NCBI GenBank assembly: GCA_958422985.1
Contig: CATZPY010000004.1
Coordinates: 1-61,820, forward strand
Length of the DNA: 61,820 nucleotides
Direction of reading: 5' to 3'
Source: an uncultured Clostridium sp.
GTDB taxonomy: Bacteria > Bacillota > Clostridia > TANB77 > CAG-508
In this document: piece by piece, positions 25,866-35,070 of the stretch
Layout of the letters: every line of letters starts with the position of its first letter
How positions within the stretch are numbered: the stretch's first letter is position 1
The notes under the pieces: generated by a model
The model's input: only the letters and a program-made list of their open reading frames with translations
Database searches by the model: none
Told to the model about the DNA's origin: nothing
Made by a program: the position numbers and the translations under genes

Positions 25866-26099
25866 TCATCCCCGCCCCTCTACTAATTCTTTAACTTGAT
25901 CTCGATATGCTTTTAGCATATCAAGAGTCTCTGGCGAATCACCATCTTCTAATAAGTCATGTACCGCTGAGGTAATACTCATTAGTTTTGCTTCGATAGC
26001 AATTTTTTTTGCAGAATTAGTTCCTTTTGGAGGAGTCTTCATAAAGTCTTCAATCATAGACCTTATTTCTGACACCATGCTGTTTTTTCCATTCCCCAT
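25866..26099 (-). CDS. uncharacterised 77-residue protein with an in-frame CGG near its end
   Basis: A small helical protein (MGNGKNSMVSEIRSMIED...) with AGGAGG 8 bases before the ATG. Zero-frame reading ends GAG GGG CGG GGA TGA (EGRG). If the C of CGG (25874) is skipped, as at the four split genes, the product gains about twelve residues (GGDEKTCLNLYKR) and stops at a TGA at 25837-25835 that overlaps the ATG at 25835. Either end is possible. GC content rises near the 3' end, where a GGCGGG/CCTGCC hairpin forms around the CGG. Family unknown. Confidence 0.6.
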   Translation of the reverse strand: MGNGKNSMVSEIRSMIEDFMKTPPKGTNSAKKIAIEAKLMSITSAVHDLLEDGDSPETLDMLKAYRDQVKELVEGRG

Positions 26100-26205
26100 A
26101 TGTATTTCCTCCTAATGTATATATTATACTATTACCTCTTCTATTATAACACATTTTTCTATTTATGTAAATTTATATGTAAAAAAGTGTGTAAGCTTTT
26201 AGAAT

Positions 26206-26256
26206 TAATTCTCTAATACAGAAATTTTTCCTTCTAAGATCAATTCCCTAATATAG
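26206..26256. repeat. repeat family A, partial copy
   Basis: TTAATTCTCTAATACAGAAA then TTTTTCCTTCTAAG matches the 3' half of the repeat at 50848-50950 (ATAATTCTCTAGTACAGAAA). A second AATTCCCTAATATAG unit follows. It lies between pyk's terminator and the unknown operon. Confidence 0.5.
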
Positions 26257-26261
26257 AAAAA

Positions 26262-26314
26262 AAAAGAGTTTCTCCTTTTTCCACTTAAATAAATGTAAAA
26301 GTTGAAACTCTTTT
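26262..26314 (-). terminator. terminator of pyk
   Basis: AAAAGAGTTTC and GAAACTCTTTT form an 11-bp stem; the minus strand continues with TTTTTTTTCTATA. It is 13 bases from the pyk stop. Confidence 0.8.
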
Positions 26315-26326
26315 AATATTTAGAAA

Positions 26327-27781
26327 TTATATTTTTAATATTCCTCCAACTGTTTTGTTAACAGCATATTTTGATTTTTCTTTGCTCATTATTTGTGGTC
26401 CTCCACATAAAACAGCTGTATCTCCTTCTTCTAAATCTCCTAATTCTATCAATTTTGCTACACCTTTTTCAATTGTGTCATCTATATCTTCTCCGTCTTC
26501 TACTAAAACTGGGTATACATTCCATACTGGACCTAATTGATTGTATACTTTTTCTGAATCTGTTATAGCAAATATTGGGCAAGCTGCTCCATAACCTGCT
26601 AATCTTCTTGCAGAATTTCCTGTATGTGTATAATCTATTATAGCGTCTGCTTTAATATCTCTTGCTGTAACACATGTTGTATATGCTGCATGAGATTCGA
26701 TATCTGCTTCTGAAACATTCCAATCTTTTTTAGAAAATCTCTTCCAGTAATTTATTGTAGGTTCTACACTTTTTGCAACTTTTACCATTGCATTAACACA
26801 ATCTAAAGGATAATCTCCCATAGCTGTTTCACCAGAAAGCATTATACAACTTGTACGATCGTAAATAGCGTTTGCAACGTCACTTACTTCTGCTCTTGTT
26901 GGTAATGGATTGTTTGTCATACTTTCTAACATTTGTGTAGCTGTTATTACTAATTTTCCTTCTTCGTTACATCTTTTTATAAATCTTTTTTGTACAACTG
27001 GAACTTGTTCGAATGGAACTTCTACAGCCATATCACCACGAGCTACCATGATACCATCACAAGCTGCTAAAATTTCTTCGAAGTTATCGATTCCTTCTTG
27101 GTTTTCGATTTTTGCTAAGATTTTAACATTTTCTCCACCGTTATCATCTAATACTTTACGCATTTCTGCTATATCTTCTTTTGTTCTTACAAAAGATGCA
27201 GCAACATAGTCAAATCCTACTTTTGCTCCATTTGATAAGTCATTTATATCTTTAGGACTTAAGAATGGTATTTTTACAGAAACACCTGGTACATTTATAC
27301 TTTTTCTTGAACCAGCTCCTCCACCATTTAATACTGTTCCTACGATATCTTTTCCTACTATTTCATCTACTCTTACTTGAATTTTTCCGTCATCAATTAA
27401 AATTAAGTTTCCTGGTTTTACATCTTTATATAAGTCTTTGTAAGATAAAGATGTTCCTTCTTCATCTCCTAATCTATCTTCATAGAAGAATGTATATTTT
27501 TGTCCTTCTTTTAATTCTACTTTTACATCTCTTCCTACTTTGTTTAATGCAGTTCTTATTTCTGGTCCTTTTGTATCTAACATTACAGAAACTGGTAGAC
27601 CTAATTCTTTTCTTATTTCAAAAAATCTTGCTATTTTGTCTTTTTGTTCCTCATAATCTCCATGAGAAAAATTAATTCTTGCAATAGACATTCCAGCTTT
27701 CATTAATTCATCCATTCTATTTTCTACTGCTGGTCCTATTGTACATACAATATTTGTTTTTCTTAAATTTCTTTCTTTCAA
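26327..27781 (-). CDS. pyk: pyruvate kinase
   Basis: Converts phosphoenolpyruvate and ADP to pyruvate and ATP, the last step of glycolysis. IARINFSHGDYEEQ, MLDTKGPEIRTAL, MVARGDMAVEVP (active-site loop), TATQMLESMTNNPLPTRAE (signature) and MLSGETAMGDYP are present. At 484 residues it ends after the regulatory C domain and lacks the extra PEP-utiliser domain found in Bacillus pyruvate kinases (585 residues); short forms are common in Clostridia. Single-gene transcript with its own terminator. Confidence 0.95.
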   Translation of the reverse strand: MKERNLRKTNIVCTIGPAVENRMDELMKAGMSIARINFSHGDYEEQKDKIARFFEIRKELGLPVSVMLDTKGPEIRTALNKVGRDVKVELKEGQKYTFFYEDRLGDEEGTSLSYKDLYKDVKPGNLILIDDGKIQVRVDEIVGKDIVGTVLNGGGAGSRKSINVPGVSVKIPFLSPKDINDLSNGAKVGFDYVAASFVRTKEDIAEMRKVLDDNGGENVKILAKIENQEGIDNFEEILAACDGIMVARGDMAVEVPFEQVPVVQKRFIKRCNEEGKLVITATQMLESMTNNPLPTRAEVSDVANAIYDRTSCIMLSGETAMGDYPLDCVNAMVKVAKSVEPTINYWKRFSKKDWNVSEADIESHAAYTTCVTARDIKADAIIDYTHTGNSARRLAGYGAACPIFAITDSEKVYNQLGPVWNVYPVLVEDGEDIDDTIEKGVAKLIELGDLEEGDTAVLCGGPQIMSKEKSKYAVNKTVGGILKI

Positions 27782-27864
27782 AATAATTACCTCCTAGAAT
27801 TGACACTAGGTAGTATTATATCATATATTTTTTTCCTTAACAATACATTTTTCTACATTTTTTA

Positions 27865-28962
27865 TTATTTTAGTGCTTCATCCATAACCTTACTTAAATA
27901 CTTCATGCTATTTAAACATTGCTCCATTGTGTTTCCTGTAGCACCTATTTCCATTATTGTCGCTGCTTTTGCTACATGTTGATTGTATCTTGAATTTCTT
28001 ACCATTATTGGTTTAAACAAACCTGGATATAGTTCATTTCCTTTTTGAACAATTTTTATAGCAAACTTTAAATTCTGAACCCATTCTTTATGTGCAAGTC
28101 CACCTCCATCTGTTCCTATTACAAACATTATTTGTGCTACATAATCATCTCCTATTTTTACAGTTGGAGCATATTTGCCACCTTCTCCCACTGCATCTCT
28201 ATGTAAATCTATAACAATCTGCGTGTTTGGATTTGCTACTAAATCATTTTTTATACTAGTAAGTGATCTATTGTATGATCCACTATATGCAGGATAATCA
28301 TGATATGTTTCATTATGTACTACATTAAAGCCATAATTTGTTAGCATATTCTTTAATTCTCTACCAACTCTAACAACAGAAAAATTTAAATCTGTTGTTC
28401 TAAAATTACCACTTGGCGTATATTCAAAACCTGCACTTTGTGTATAACTTTCACAAGTATGTGTATGATAAATAATAATATCTTTTTTATTTTCTAAATT
28501 TATATTTGGTGTTAACATATCTTCTGTTAATTCATATTTAGACTCGTTTTTTATCTGAACACCGTTGTATTCATTTGTATATTTATTGTTTATATTTCCT
28601 CCAGATATGATTTCTGTTCCTACTCCTGTTTTAGCCTCTTCTATTTTTTCTTCTTCTTTTGTTATTTCTACTTCGTTATTTTCCGGCTCTTCTTTTAATA
28701 TTTCTTTTTCTTTTATATATTTACTCATTTGCAATTCTGAAGCTAATATTTTCTCTGTATTATCCCTATCCATACTTTTAAATTCTTTTAATGATTTTCC
28801 ATTTGCTAAGATTATTGTATCTTCTATTAACGGCACTAATGATACTTCTTTTATTTTGTTTTTTCCAACTACTATTATTGTAATAAGAATCATTAATAAA
28901 AATGCTATCATTCCAAAGGATATAATAGCATTTTTTGCTTTTATTACTTTTACATTCACCAT
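27865..28962 (-). CDS. spoIIP: stage II sporulation protein P
   Basis: Peptidoglycan amidase/endopeptidase that works with SpoIID and SpoIIM during engulfment. Residues 10-32 form the membrane anchor. The C-terminal half is the SpoIIP domain with IIYHTHTCESY (zinc His), TQIVIDLHRDAVG (His) and MEIGATGNTMEQCLNSM (catalytic Glu). The middle, rich in E and K (about 80-120), is a spacer. Length 365. It stands alone; the upstream gap holds a possible sigma-E -35 element. Confidence 0.9.
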   Translation of the reverse strand: MVNVKVIKAKNAIISFGMIAFLLMILITIIVVGKNKIKEVSLVPLIEDTIILANGKSLKEFKSMDRDNTEKILASELQMSKYIKEKEILKEEPENNEVEITKEEEKIEEAKTGVGTEIISGGNINNKYTNEYNGVQIKNESKYELTEDMLTPNINLENKKDIIIYHTHTCESYTQSAGFEYTPSGNFRTTDLNFSVVRVGRELKNMLTNYGFNVVHNETYHDYPAYSGSYNRSLTSIKNDLVANPNTQIVIDLHRDAVGEGGKYAPTVKIGDDYVAQIMFVIGTDGGGLAHKEWVQNLKFAIKIVQKGNELYPGLFKPIMVRNSRYNQHVAKAATIMEIGATGNTMEQCLNSMKYLSKVMDEALK

Positions 28963-29019
28963 AAATTCTTTTCACCCTTGTATATATATATAATTAATAT
29001 ATATTCCACTCACTTAAGA

Positions 29020-29027
29020 AATATGAC
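29020..29027 (-). promoter_or_regulatory. possible sigma-E -35 element of spoIIP
   Basis: GTCATATT on the minus strand matches the sigma-E -35 pattern, with AATATATATT about 15 bases downstream as a poor -10. spoIIP is transcribed in the mother cell in Bacillus, which fits. Confidence 0.3.
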
Positions 29028-29104
29028 AAATCTTACATAATATTTTTATTAAATTTTTTTACTATAAAGCATTTCTTACTACATACGAAAAATAACAATG
29101 TGAA

Positions 29105-30421
29105 CTATTCATTTATATTTTTAACTATTTCTTCTGCTTCCATATTAATTTCTTTTTCTTCACCAGTTTTCATGTTTTTTAATTTAATTTTATTTAGCCT
29201 AATTTCGTCGTCTCCTACAACAATTACATATGGTATTTCTAATTTATCCGCATATTTAAATTTTGCTTTTAATTTTTTATTATTTAAATAGATTTCTGTA
29301 TTTACTCCTAATTTTCTTATTTCTGTAGATAGTTTTATTGGCTCTTCTAAGTTTTCTGTTAAAGGAATAATTAAAACATCTGAAATGGATTTCTTTTCTG
29401 CTTTAATTATATTTAATTCATTTAATTTATAAAATAATCTAGTAAGCCCTATAGAAATTCCTACTCCTGGTAAACTTTTTTCTGTGTAATATTCTGCTAA
29501 ATTTTCGTATCTACCTCCAGAGCATACACTTCCTAGCTCTCTGTAATCATTTAAAAATGTTTCGTATACTGTTCCTGTATAATAATCTAATCCTCTAGCA
29601 ATTGTTAAATCCACTTTAAAATTAGCCTCTGGAACACCAAATAATCTTACATTTTTTACTACTGTTTTTAATTCTTCTAAACCTTTTTTATAAACATCAT
29701 TATCTATTCCTAAATTTTCTAATTTTTCTATCTTTTCGTCTGAAGTTCCTTCTATTTCTATAAAATCTATTATAAATCTTATTTGTTTTTCTTCTACTCC
29801 TATTTTTTGTAGTTCTTCTATTACAGCATTTTTTCCTATTTTGTCTATTTTATCTATAATTCTTAAAATTTCTGTAGAATTTTCTTTTTGATATATTCCT
29901 TCGAATAATCCATTTAAAATTTTTCTATTATTTATTTTAATTGTAAAATCTTCAAATCCTAATTCTCTAAAAAGATTGTAAATAACACTTGGTATTTCTG
30001 CATCATTTATTAAATCTAATTCTCCATCGCCTATTATGTCTATATCACATTGGTAAAACTCTCTATATCTACCTTTTTGTGCACGTTCACCTCTATACAC
30101 TTTTCCTATTTGATATCTTCTAAAAGGAAAACTTAAACTTCCATAATTTTTAGCCACATATTTAGCAAGTGGCACTGTCAAATCAAACCTTAAAGCTAAA
30201 TCATTTTCACCTTTTTGGAATCTATATATTTGCTTTTCTGTTTCTCCTCCTGCTTTTGCAAGTAGAACTTCTGCTGATTCTATTATTGGTGTATCTAATG
30301 GTAAAAAACCAAATTTTTCATATGTCTTTTGAATTTTCTCTTTCATCTGGTTAAACAATATTTGTTCATTTGGTAGTAATTCCATAAAACCAGATAATGT
30401 TCTTGGCTCTATTTTTTCCAT
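29105..30421 (-). CDS. hisS: histidyl-tRNA synthetase
   Basis: Class II aminoacyl-tRNA synthetase charging tRNA-His. Motif 1 region GFLPLDTPIIESAEVL, motif 2 FPFRRYQIGKVYRGER, the histidine-specific GLDYYTGTVYET and motif 3 LPGVGISIGLTRL are all present, followed by the anticodon-binding domain (VLIIPLTENLEEP). The start is the ATG at 30421 (MEKIEPRTLSG) with AAGGAG 8 bases upstream; the frame also opens at GTG 30430. It ends the recJ-rel-MBL-hisS operon. Confidence 0.95.
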   Translation of the reverse strand: MEKIEPRTLSGFMELLPNEQILFNQMKEKIQKTYEKFGFLPLDTPIIESAEVLLAKAGGETEKQIYRFQKGENDLALRFDLTVPLAKYVAKNYGSLSFPFRRYQIGKVYRGERAQKGRYREFYQCDIDIIGDGELDLINDAEIPSVIYNLFRELGFEDFTIKINNRKILNGLFEGIYQKENSTEILRIIDKIDKIGKNAVIEELQKIGVEEKQIRFIIDFIEIEGTSDEKIEKLENLGIDNDVYKKGLEELKTVVKNVRLFGVPEANFKVDLTIARGLDYYTGTVYETFLNDYRELGSVCSGGRYENLAEYYTEKSLPGVGISIGLTRLFYKLNELNIIKAEKKSISDVLIIPLTENLEEPIKLSTEIRKLGVNTEIYLNNKKLKAKFKYADKLEIPYVIVVGDDEIRLNKIKLKNMKTGEEKEINMEAEEIVKNINE

Positions 30422-30442
30422 ATTTTTCACTCCTTATTTTAT

Positions 30443-31090
30443 TTATTCTATATTTGGTTTTGCTTCCAAATATATTGGCTTTTCATCTCCTATTCTAGTT
30501 GGTCTTCCATGCCCTGGGTATACTATTGTTTCTTCTGGCAATATTAGTAATTTCTTTATTATAGAATTCATAATATCATCAAAATTACTTGTTGGTAAAT
30601 CTACTCTGCCCCATGCACCCTTAAATAAGGTATCACCTGAAAATAACATACCTTCTTTTTTGCAATAAAGAGATGTTCCATCATTTGTATGCCCTGGTGT
30701 ATGGATAACTTTAAATTCTATTTCTCCTACATGTAAAACATCTTCATCATCTACAATAGTATCTTCTTTTACATTTAATGGTGGTATTCCAATATAGTCT
30801 GAAAGTATAGGGATGCCATTTTCTAGGTTTTCTCTTCCATTTCTATGAATTAAAACTTTACCGCCTTTGCTATTTTTTAGTTCGTTTACCCCATTAATAT
30901 GGTCTGCGTGGCAATGTGTTAAATATATATATTTTAACTTTGTATCTAAATTATTTAAAATTTCTATTATTTTTGGTACATTGCCAGCTGGATCTATTAC
31001 TATTGCTTCTTTCTTTTTTTCGTCTATAACAATATAACAATTAGTTTCTCCTACAAACTTCATTTGTACTTTTATTCTTTTTAGTATCAT
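30443..31090 (-). CDS. metallo-beta-lactamase-fold hydrolase (glyoxalase II-like)
   Basis: A 215-residue dinuclear-zinc hydrolase. LTHCHADHINGV is the H-x-H-x-D-H metal motif, IHTPGHTNDGTS and LFSGDTLF carry the next ligands, and YPGHGRPT the last His. This small class is annotated as hydroxyacylglutathione hydrolase-like, but Clostridia mostly lack glutathione, so the substrate is probably another thioester. Position between rel and hisS is conserved in many Clostridia. Ten bases separate it from rel and twenty-one from hisS. Confidence 0.88.
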   Translation of the reverse strand: MILKRIKVQMKFVGETNCYIVIDEKKKEAIVIDPAGNVPKIIEILNNLDTKLKYIYLTHCHADHINGVNELKNSKGGKVLIHRNGRENLENGIPILSDYIGIPPLNVKEDTIVDDEDVLHVGEIEFKVIHTPGHTNDGTSLYCKKEGMLFSGDTLFKGAWGRVDLPTSNFDDIMNSIIKKLLILPEETIVYPGHGRPTRIGDEKPIYLEAKPNIE

Positions 31091-31100
31091 AAAAACTCCT

Positions 31101-33299
31101 TTATTTTTTTCTTGCTACTTCGTATACGCTATCTATTTTTCTTAGTTCTTTTAATACTTTATTTAGTTCTTCTATATTTTCAACCTCTATAGTTATTTCT
31201 ATTGTTGCAATGTGCTCTTTAGTAGTTTTAGAATTTAAAGCTATTAGTTTTGTTTTTACATTACCTAAAACTTGAATAACTTCTGCTAATAAACCTGCTC
31301 TATCATTTGCAAATACAGTTATATCTACATTATAAGCTGCTGTTTCTTCTGTATACCAATAAACATCTATAATTCTGTCATCTTCTTTTAATAAGTCTTT
31401 TACATTTACACAGTCTGTTCTATGTACAGAAACTCCTCTTCCTTTTGTAATATATCCTATTATATTGTCTCCTGGTACTGGGTTACAACACTTAGACAGT
31501 TTTACTAGGCAATTGTCTATTCCTTTTACTACTACACCTGTATTAGATGGTTTTATATGTTTTCTTTTACTTGTTAGCTCTTCTATTTTTTGTTCTATAT
31601 TCTCTTCATTATGAGCTTTCCTATATTCTTCTAACATTCTAGATATAATTTTAACTTGTGATATTGCTCCAAAACCAACACTTGCATACATTTCTTCTAA
31701 ATTTTTAAATTTATATCTATCTAATGCTGCATTTACATAATCTTGCTTAAATAATTCATCATGGCTTATACCTATCCTTTTTATTTCTTTTTCTATTAAT
31801 TCTTTTCCTTTTTCTATATTTTCTGTTCTTTGTTCTTTTTTAAACCATGATTGAATTTTACTTTTTGCTTTAGTTGTTTTTATAAATTTAAGCCAATCCC
31901 TACTAGGGCCTTTTTGAGAGTCAGATGTCATAATTTCTATTATATCCCCACTCTTTAACTTTGTTATTATTGGCATCATTTTACTATTTATTTTACAACC
32001 TACCATATGGTTTCCGATTTCTTCATGAATACTGTAAGCAAAATCTATGGGTGTTGCTTCCCTTGGTAATACTAATATTTTTCCCTTAGGAGTAAATACA
32101 TATACTTCATCCTCGAATAATTCTGTTTTTAATGTATTTAAAAATTCTTGAGGATCTTTCATGTCTTGTTGCCATTCTAATGTTTCTCTAAGCCATGAAA
32201 GTTTGTCATTTGTAACTTCTACAACTTGTTTTCCTTTTTTTCCATAATTTGCTTCTTTATACGCCCAGTGTGCTGCTATACCATATTCTGCAATTCTATG
32301 CATCTCCCATGTGCGTATTTGTACCTCGAATGGAGTTCCTTTTTCACCTAATAAAGTTGTATGTATAGATTGGTACATATTAGGCTTTGGTACTGCTATA
32401 TAGTCTTTAAATCTTCCTGGCATTGGGCTATACATTTCGTGTACAACACCTAAAGCTGTATAACAGTCTTTTACAGAATTTACTAATATTCTTAATGCAA
32501 ATAGATCATAAATTTGGTCTAAAGTTTTATTATCTCTTTTCATTTTTCTATATATAGAATATAAATGTTTTGCTCTACCTGTAACTTCTGCTTCTATTTT
32601 TTGTTTTTTAAGAGCTCCTCTAATATCTCCCATTATTTTTTCTATAAATTTTAGTCTTTCTTCTCTTTTTTTGTCTATACCTGCAACTAATTCTCTATAT
32701 TCTTCTGGATATAAATATTTAAAAGCTAAATCTTCTAATTCCCATTTTAAAGAATATATACCTAAACGATTTGCAAGTGGAGCATATAATTCCATTGTTT
32801 CTTTTGCATTTGCAATTTGTCTATCTCTTCTTAAATATTTTAATGTACGCAAATTGTGTAATCTGTCTGCTAGTTTTATTATTATAACTCTAATATCTTT
32901 TCCCATTGCAAGAAACATTTTTCTGTAATTTTCTACTTGGCGTTCTTCTGTACTTGCTTGATATCTTAATTCTCCAAGTTTTGTGACTCCAGCAACCATG
33001 TTTGCAATTTCTTCTCCAAAATCTCTTACTAAATCTTCGTGTGTAACTTCTGTATCTTCTACAACATCATGTAATAATGCTGCACAAATTGTTGACTCAT
33101 CTAAACCTATATCAGCTAAAATGTAAGCAACTTGTACTGGATGTATTATATATGGTTCTCCAGATTTTCTACATTGTGTACCATGCTTTTCTTTTGCATA
33201 GTTATAAGCTTTTAATATTATTTTAGTATCTGCCCATCTTTTTTTCTGTTTTACCAAACTTATTATATCCTCTATCGTTTTATTTTGTACTTCTGACAT
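31101..33299 (-). CDS. relA: bifunctional (p)ppGpp synthetase/hydrolase
   Basis: Makes and degrades the stringent-response alarmone. Domains in order: HD hydrolase (AALLHDVVEDTEVTHED near residue 80), synthetase (GRFKDYIAVPKPNMYQSIHT near 295), TGS (VYVFTPKGKILVLPREATP near 400), a helical region with conserved Cys (VKLSKCCNPVPGDNIIGY) and a C-terminal ACT domain. Length 732. Both active sites look intact (HD pair present; Y-x-S-I-H present), so it is the long bifunctional Rel of Firmicutes. The ATG at 33299 is chosen from AAGGGGG 7 bases upstream. Confidence 0.95.
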   Translation of the reverse strand: MSEVQNKTIEDIISLVKQKKRWADTKIILKAYNYAKEKHGTQCRKSGEPYIIHPVQVAYILADIGLDESTICAALLHDVVEDTEVTHEDLVRDFGEEIANMVAGVTKLGELRYQASTEERQVENYRKMFLAMGKDIRVIIIKLADRLHNLRTLKYLRRDRQIANAKETMELYAPLANRLGIYSLKWELEDLAFKYLYPEEYRELVAGIDKKREERLKFIEKIMGDIRGALKKQKIEAEVTGRAKHLYSIYRKMKRDNKTLDQIYDLFALRILVNSVKDCYTALGVVHEMYSPMPGRFKDYIAVPKPNMYQSIHTTLLGEKGTPFEVQIRTWEMHRIAEYGIAAHWAYKEANYGKKGKQVVEVTNDKLSWLRETLEWQQDMKDPQEFLNTLKTELFEDEVYVFTPKGKILVLPREATPIDFAYSIHEEIGNHMVGCKINSKMMPIITKLKSGDIIEIMTSDSQKGPSRDWLKFIKTTKAKSKIQSWFKKEQRTENIEKGKELIEKEIKRIGISHDELFKQDYVNAALDRYKFKNLEEMYASVGFGAISQVKIISRMLEEYRKAHNEENIEQKIEELTSKRKHIKPSNTGVVVKGIDNCLVKLSKCCNPVPGDNIIGYITKGRGVSVHRTDCVNVKDLLKEDDRIIDVYWYTEETAAYNVDITVFANDRAGLLAEVIQVLGNVKTKLIALNSKTTKEHIATIEITIEVENIEELNKVLKELRKIDSVYEVARKK

Positions 33300-33313
33300 A
33301 AGCAATCCCCCTT

Positions 33314-35002
33314 CTAATAGCTTTTTCTAATGTCTTTTACATTTATTTGTATAGAGCTAAATCCATTAAAACTATTAATTTCTAATGTTCCTACAAGATC
33401 TATTTTGTCTCCAATTCTGTACTCTTCTGCCAATGAACCTATATCAAATCCTATAGCATTAATTACAAAGTTTTCATCTCTTAAAGTAAGCTTTAAATGT
33501 CTCCCTTCTGAAAGAGCTCTTATAGAATCTATTTTTAAATTCTTTATTAAAAATAATGGAACTTTATTTGACTCCCCAAAAGGCTCTAATATGCTTAGGC
33601 TTTTTATTAAATCCATATTAATATCTTTTAATTTTAATTCTTCATCTATATAAATAACTGGTTTTAATTCTTTAATATTACTTTCTTTTGCAATCTTATT
33701 AAATCTTTCTTTAAATTTCTCGAAATTTTCTTTTTTTAATGTAAGACCAACAGCCATAGAATGACCACCATATTTTTCGAGTAAATCATCACATTTTGTT
33801 AAACTTTCGTATAAATCAAATCCAGGTACACTTCTTCCTGAACCTTTTGCTATATCATCTTCAAAACTTAATAATATACTTGGTTTATAATATTTGTCTG
33901 TTACTTTAGAAGATACAATTCCAATAACACCATGATGCCAATTATTTCCTCCTACAACTATGGAATCATTTTCTTCTAAATTATTTTGTTCTATCTTTTT
34001 TACAGCTTCTTCATATATATTTTTTTCTGTAGATTGTCTTAAACTATTATAATCATTTAATTCTTTTGTAATTTCTAATGCACTTTCTAAGTTATTTGCT
34101 AAAAATAATTTTAAGGCTTCTTCTTCATGTCCCATTCTACCACAAGCATTTATTCTTGGTGCAACTCCAAATGAAATTGTATTTGAATCTATTTCTTTAT
34201 ATCCAGAACTTTTTATTAGCTCTCTTAAACCTAAGTTTTTAGTAACCTTTATTAGCATTAAACCTAGTTTTGCTATAGTTCTATTCTCACCTTCTAGTGG
34301 AACTATATCTGCTATTGTTCCTACACATACTAAATCTAAATATTTTAAATATTCTTCTTGTTTAATATCTAATTTTATAGAAATTGCCTGGATTAATTTA
34401 AATACTACTCCTACTCCTGCTAATGACCTAAATGGATATGTATTATCCTTTCTTTTAGCATCAATTACAGCTATTGCATTTGGAAGTTTTTCCCCTACTT
34501 CGTGGTGGTCTGTAACTATTATGTCCATCCCTAAATTTCTTACATATTCTATTTCATCTATTGCAGAAATCCCACAATCTACTGTTATTATTAAATCGAT
34601 TCCTTTTTCTTTTATTTTCTCTATTGCAGACTTATTTAGCCCATATCCTTCATGTAATCTATTTGGTATATATGTGTCTACAGTAATATCTCTATCTAAT
34701 AGATATTTTTTTAAGACTGTAGTACTCGTTATTCCATCTACATCATAGTCACCATAAATTAGTATTTTTTCTTTATTATTAATTGCTTTTATTATTCTTT
34801 CTACCGCTACATCCATTTCTTTAAACAAAAAAGGATCATAAAAATCTTCCCTTGTAGGATTTATAAATATTCTTACATCTTCATCTTTTATTACATTTCT
34901 ATTAACAATTATTTTTCCTATTACTTTATTTAAATTATACCTATTACATATATCATCTACTATTTTTTCATCCGAATTATAAAATTCCCATTTTTTTATC
35001 AT
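33314..35002 (-). CDS. recJ: single-stranded-DNA exonuclease RecJ
   Basis: 5'-3' exonuclease of recombination and mismatch repair. LIYGDYDVDGITSTTVLKK (motif I), IITVDCGISAIDEI, VTDHHEVGEKLP (DHH) and NACGRMGHEEEALKL form the catalytic core; the DHHA1 domain has YGGHSMAVGLTLK; a C-terminal OB fold follows (IDLVGTLEINSFNGFSS). At 562 residues it ends after the OB fold and lacks the C-terminal extension of longer Bacillus RecJ. It heads the operon with rel, MBL and hisS. Confidence 0.93.
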   Translation of the reverse strand: MIKKWEFYNSDEKIVDDICNRYNLNKVIGKIIVNRNVIKDEDVRIFINPTREDFYDPFLFKEMDVAVERIIKAINNKEKILIYGDYDVDGITSTTVLKKYLLDRDITVDTYIPNRLHEGYGLNKSAIEKIKEKGIDLIITVDCGISAIDEIEYVRNLGMDIIVTDHHEVGEKLPNAIAVIDAKRKDNTYPFRSLAGVGVVFKLIQAISIKLDIKQEEYLKYLDLVCVGTIADIVPLEGENRTIAKLGLMLIKVTKNLGLRELIKSSGYKEIDSNTISFGVAPRINACGRMGHEEEALKLFLANNLESALEITKELNDYNSLRQSTEKNIYEEAVKKIEQNNLEENDSIVVGGNNWHHGVIGIVSSKVTDKYYKPSILLSFEDDIAKGSGRSVPGFDLYESLTKCDDLLEKYGGHSMAVGLTLKKENFEKFKERFNKIAKESNIKELKPVIYIDEELKLKDINMDLIKSLSILEPFGESNKVPLFLIKNLKIDSIRALSEGRHLKLTLRDENFVINAIGFDIGSLAEEYRIGDKIDLVGTLEINSFNGFSSIQINVKDIRKSY

Positions 35003-35035
35003 TCACTTTCTCCTCGTATTATACAATTTGTACAA

Positions 35036-35062
35036 TATTGTATAACATTTCCTCTTTTTTTT
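35036..35062 (-). terminator. weak hairpin after the putative metalloprotease gene
   Basis: CCTCTTT and AAAGAGG with an A-rich centre form a short stem shortly after the stop at 35071. There is no strong T run, so termination may be partial. Confidence 0.35.
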
Positions 35063-35070
35063 AAAGAGGT

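Noticed and set aside
24430..26099. Prophage or mobile element between pyk and mreB
   Set aside because: No integrase, transposase, phage structural gene, direct repeats or tRNA end were found; only three unknown genes.
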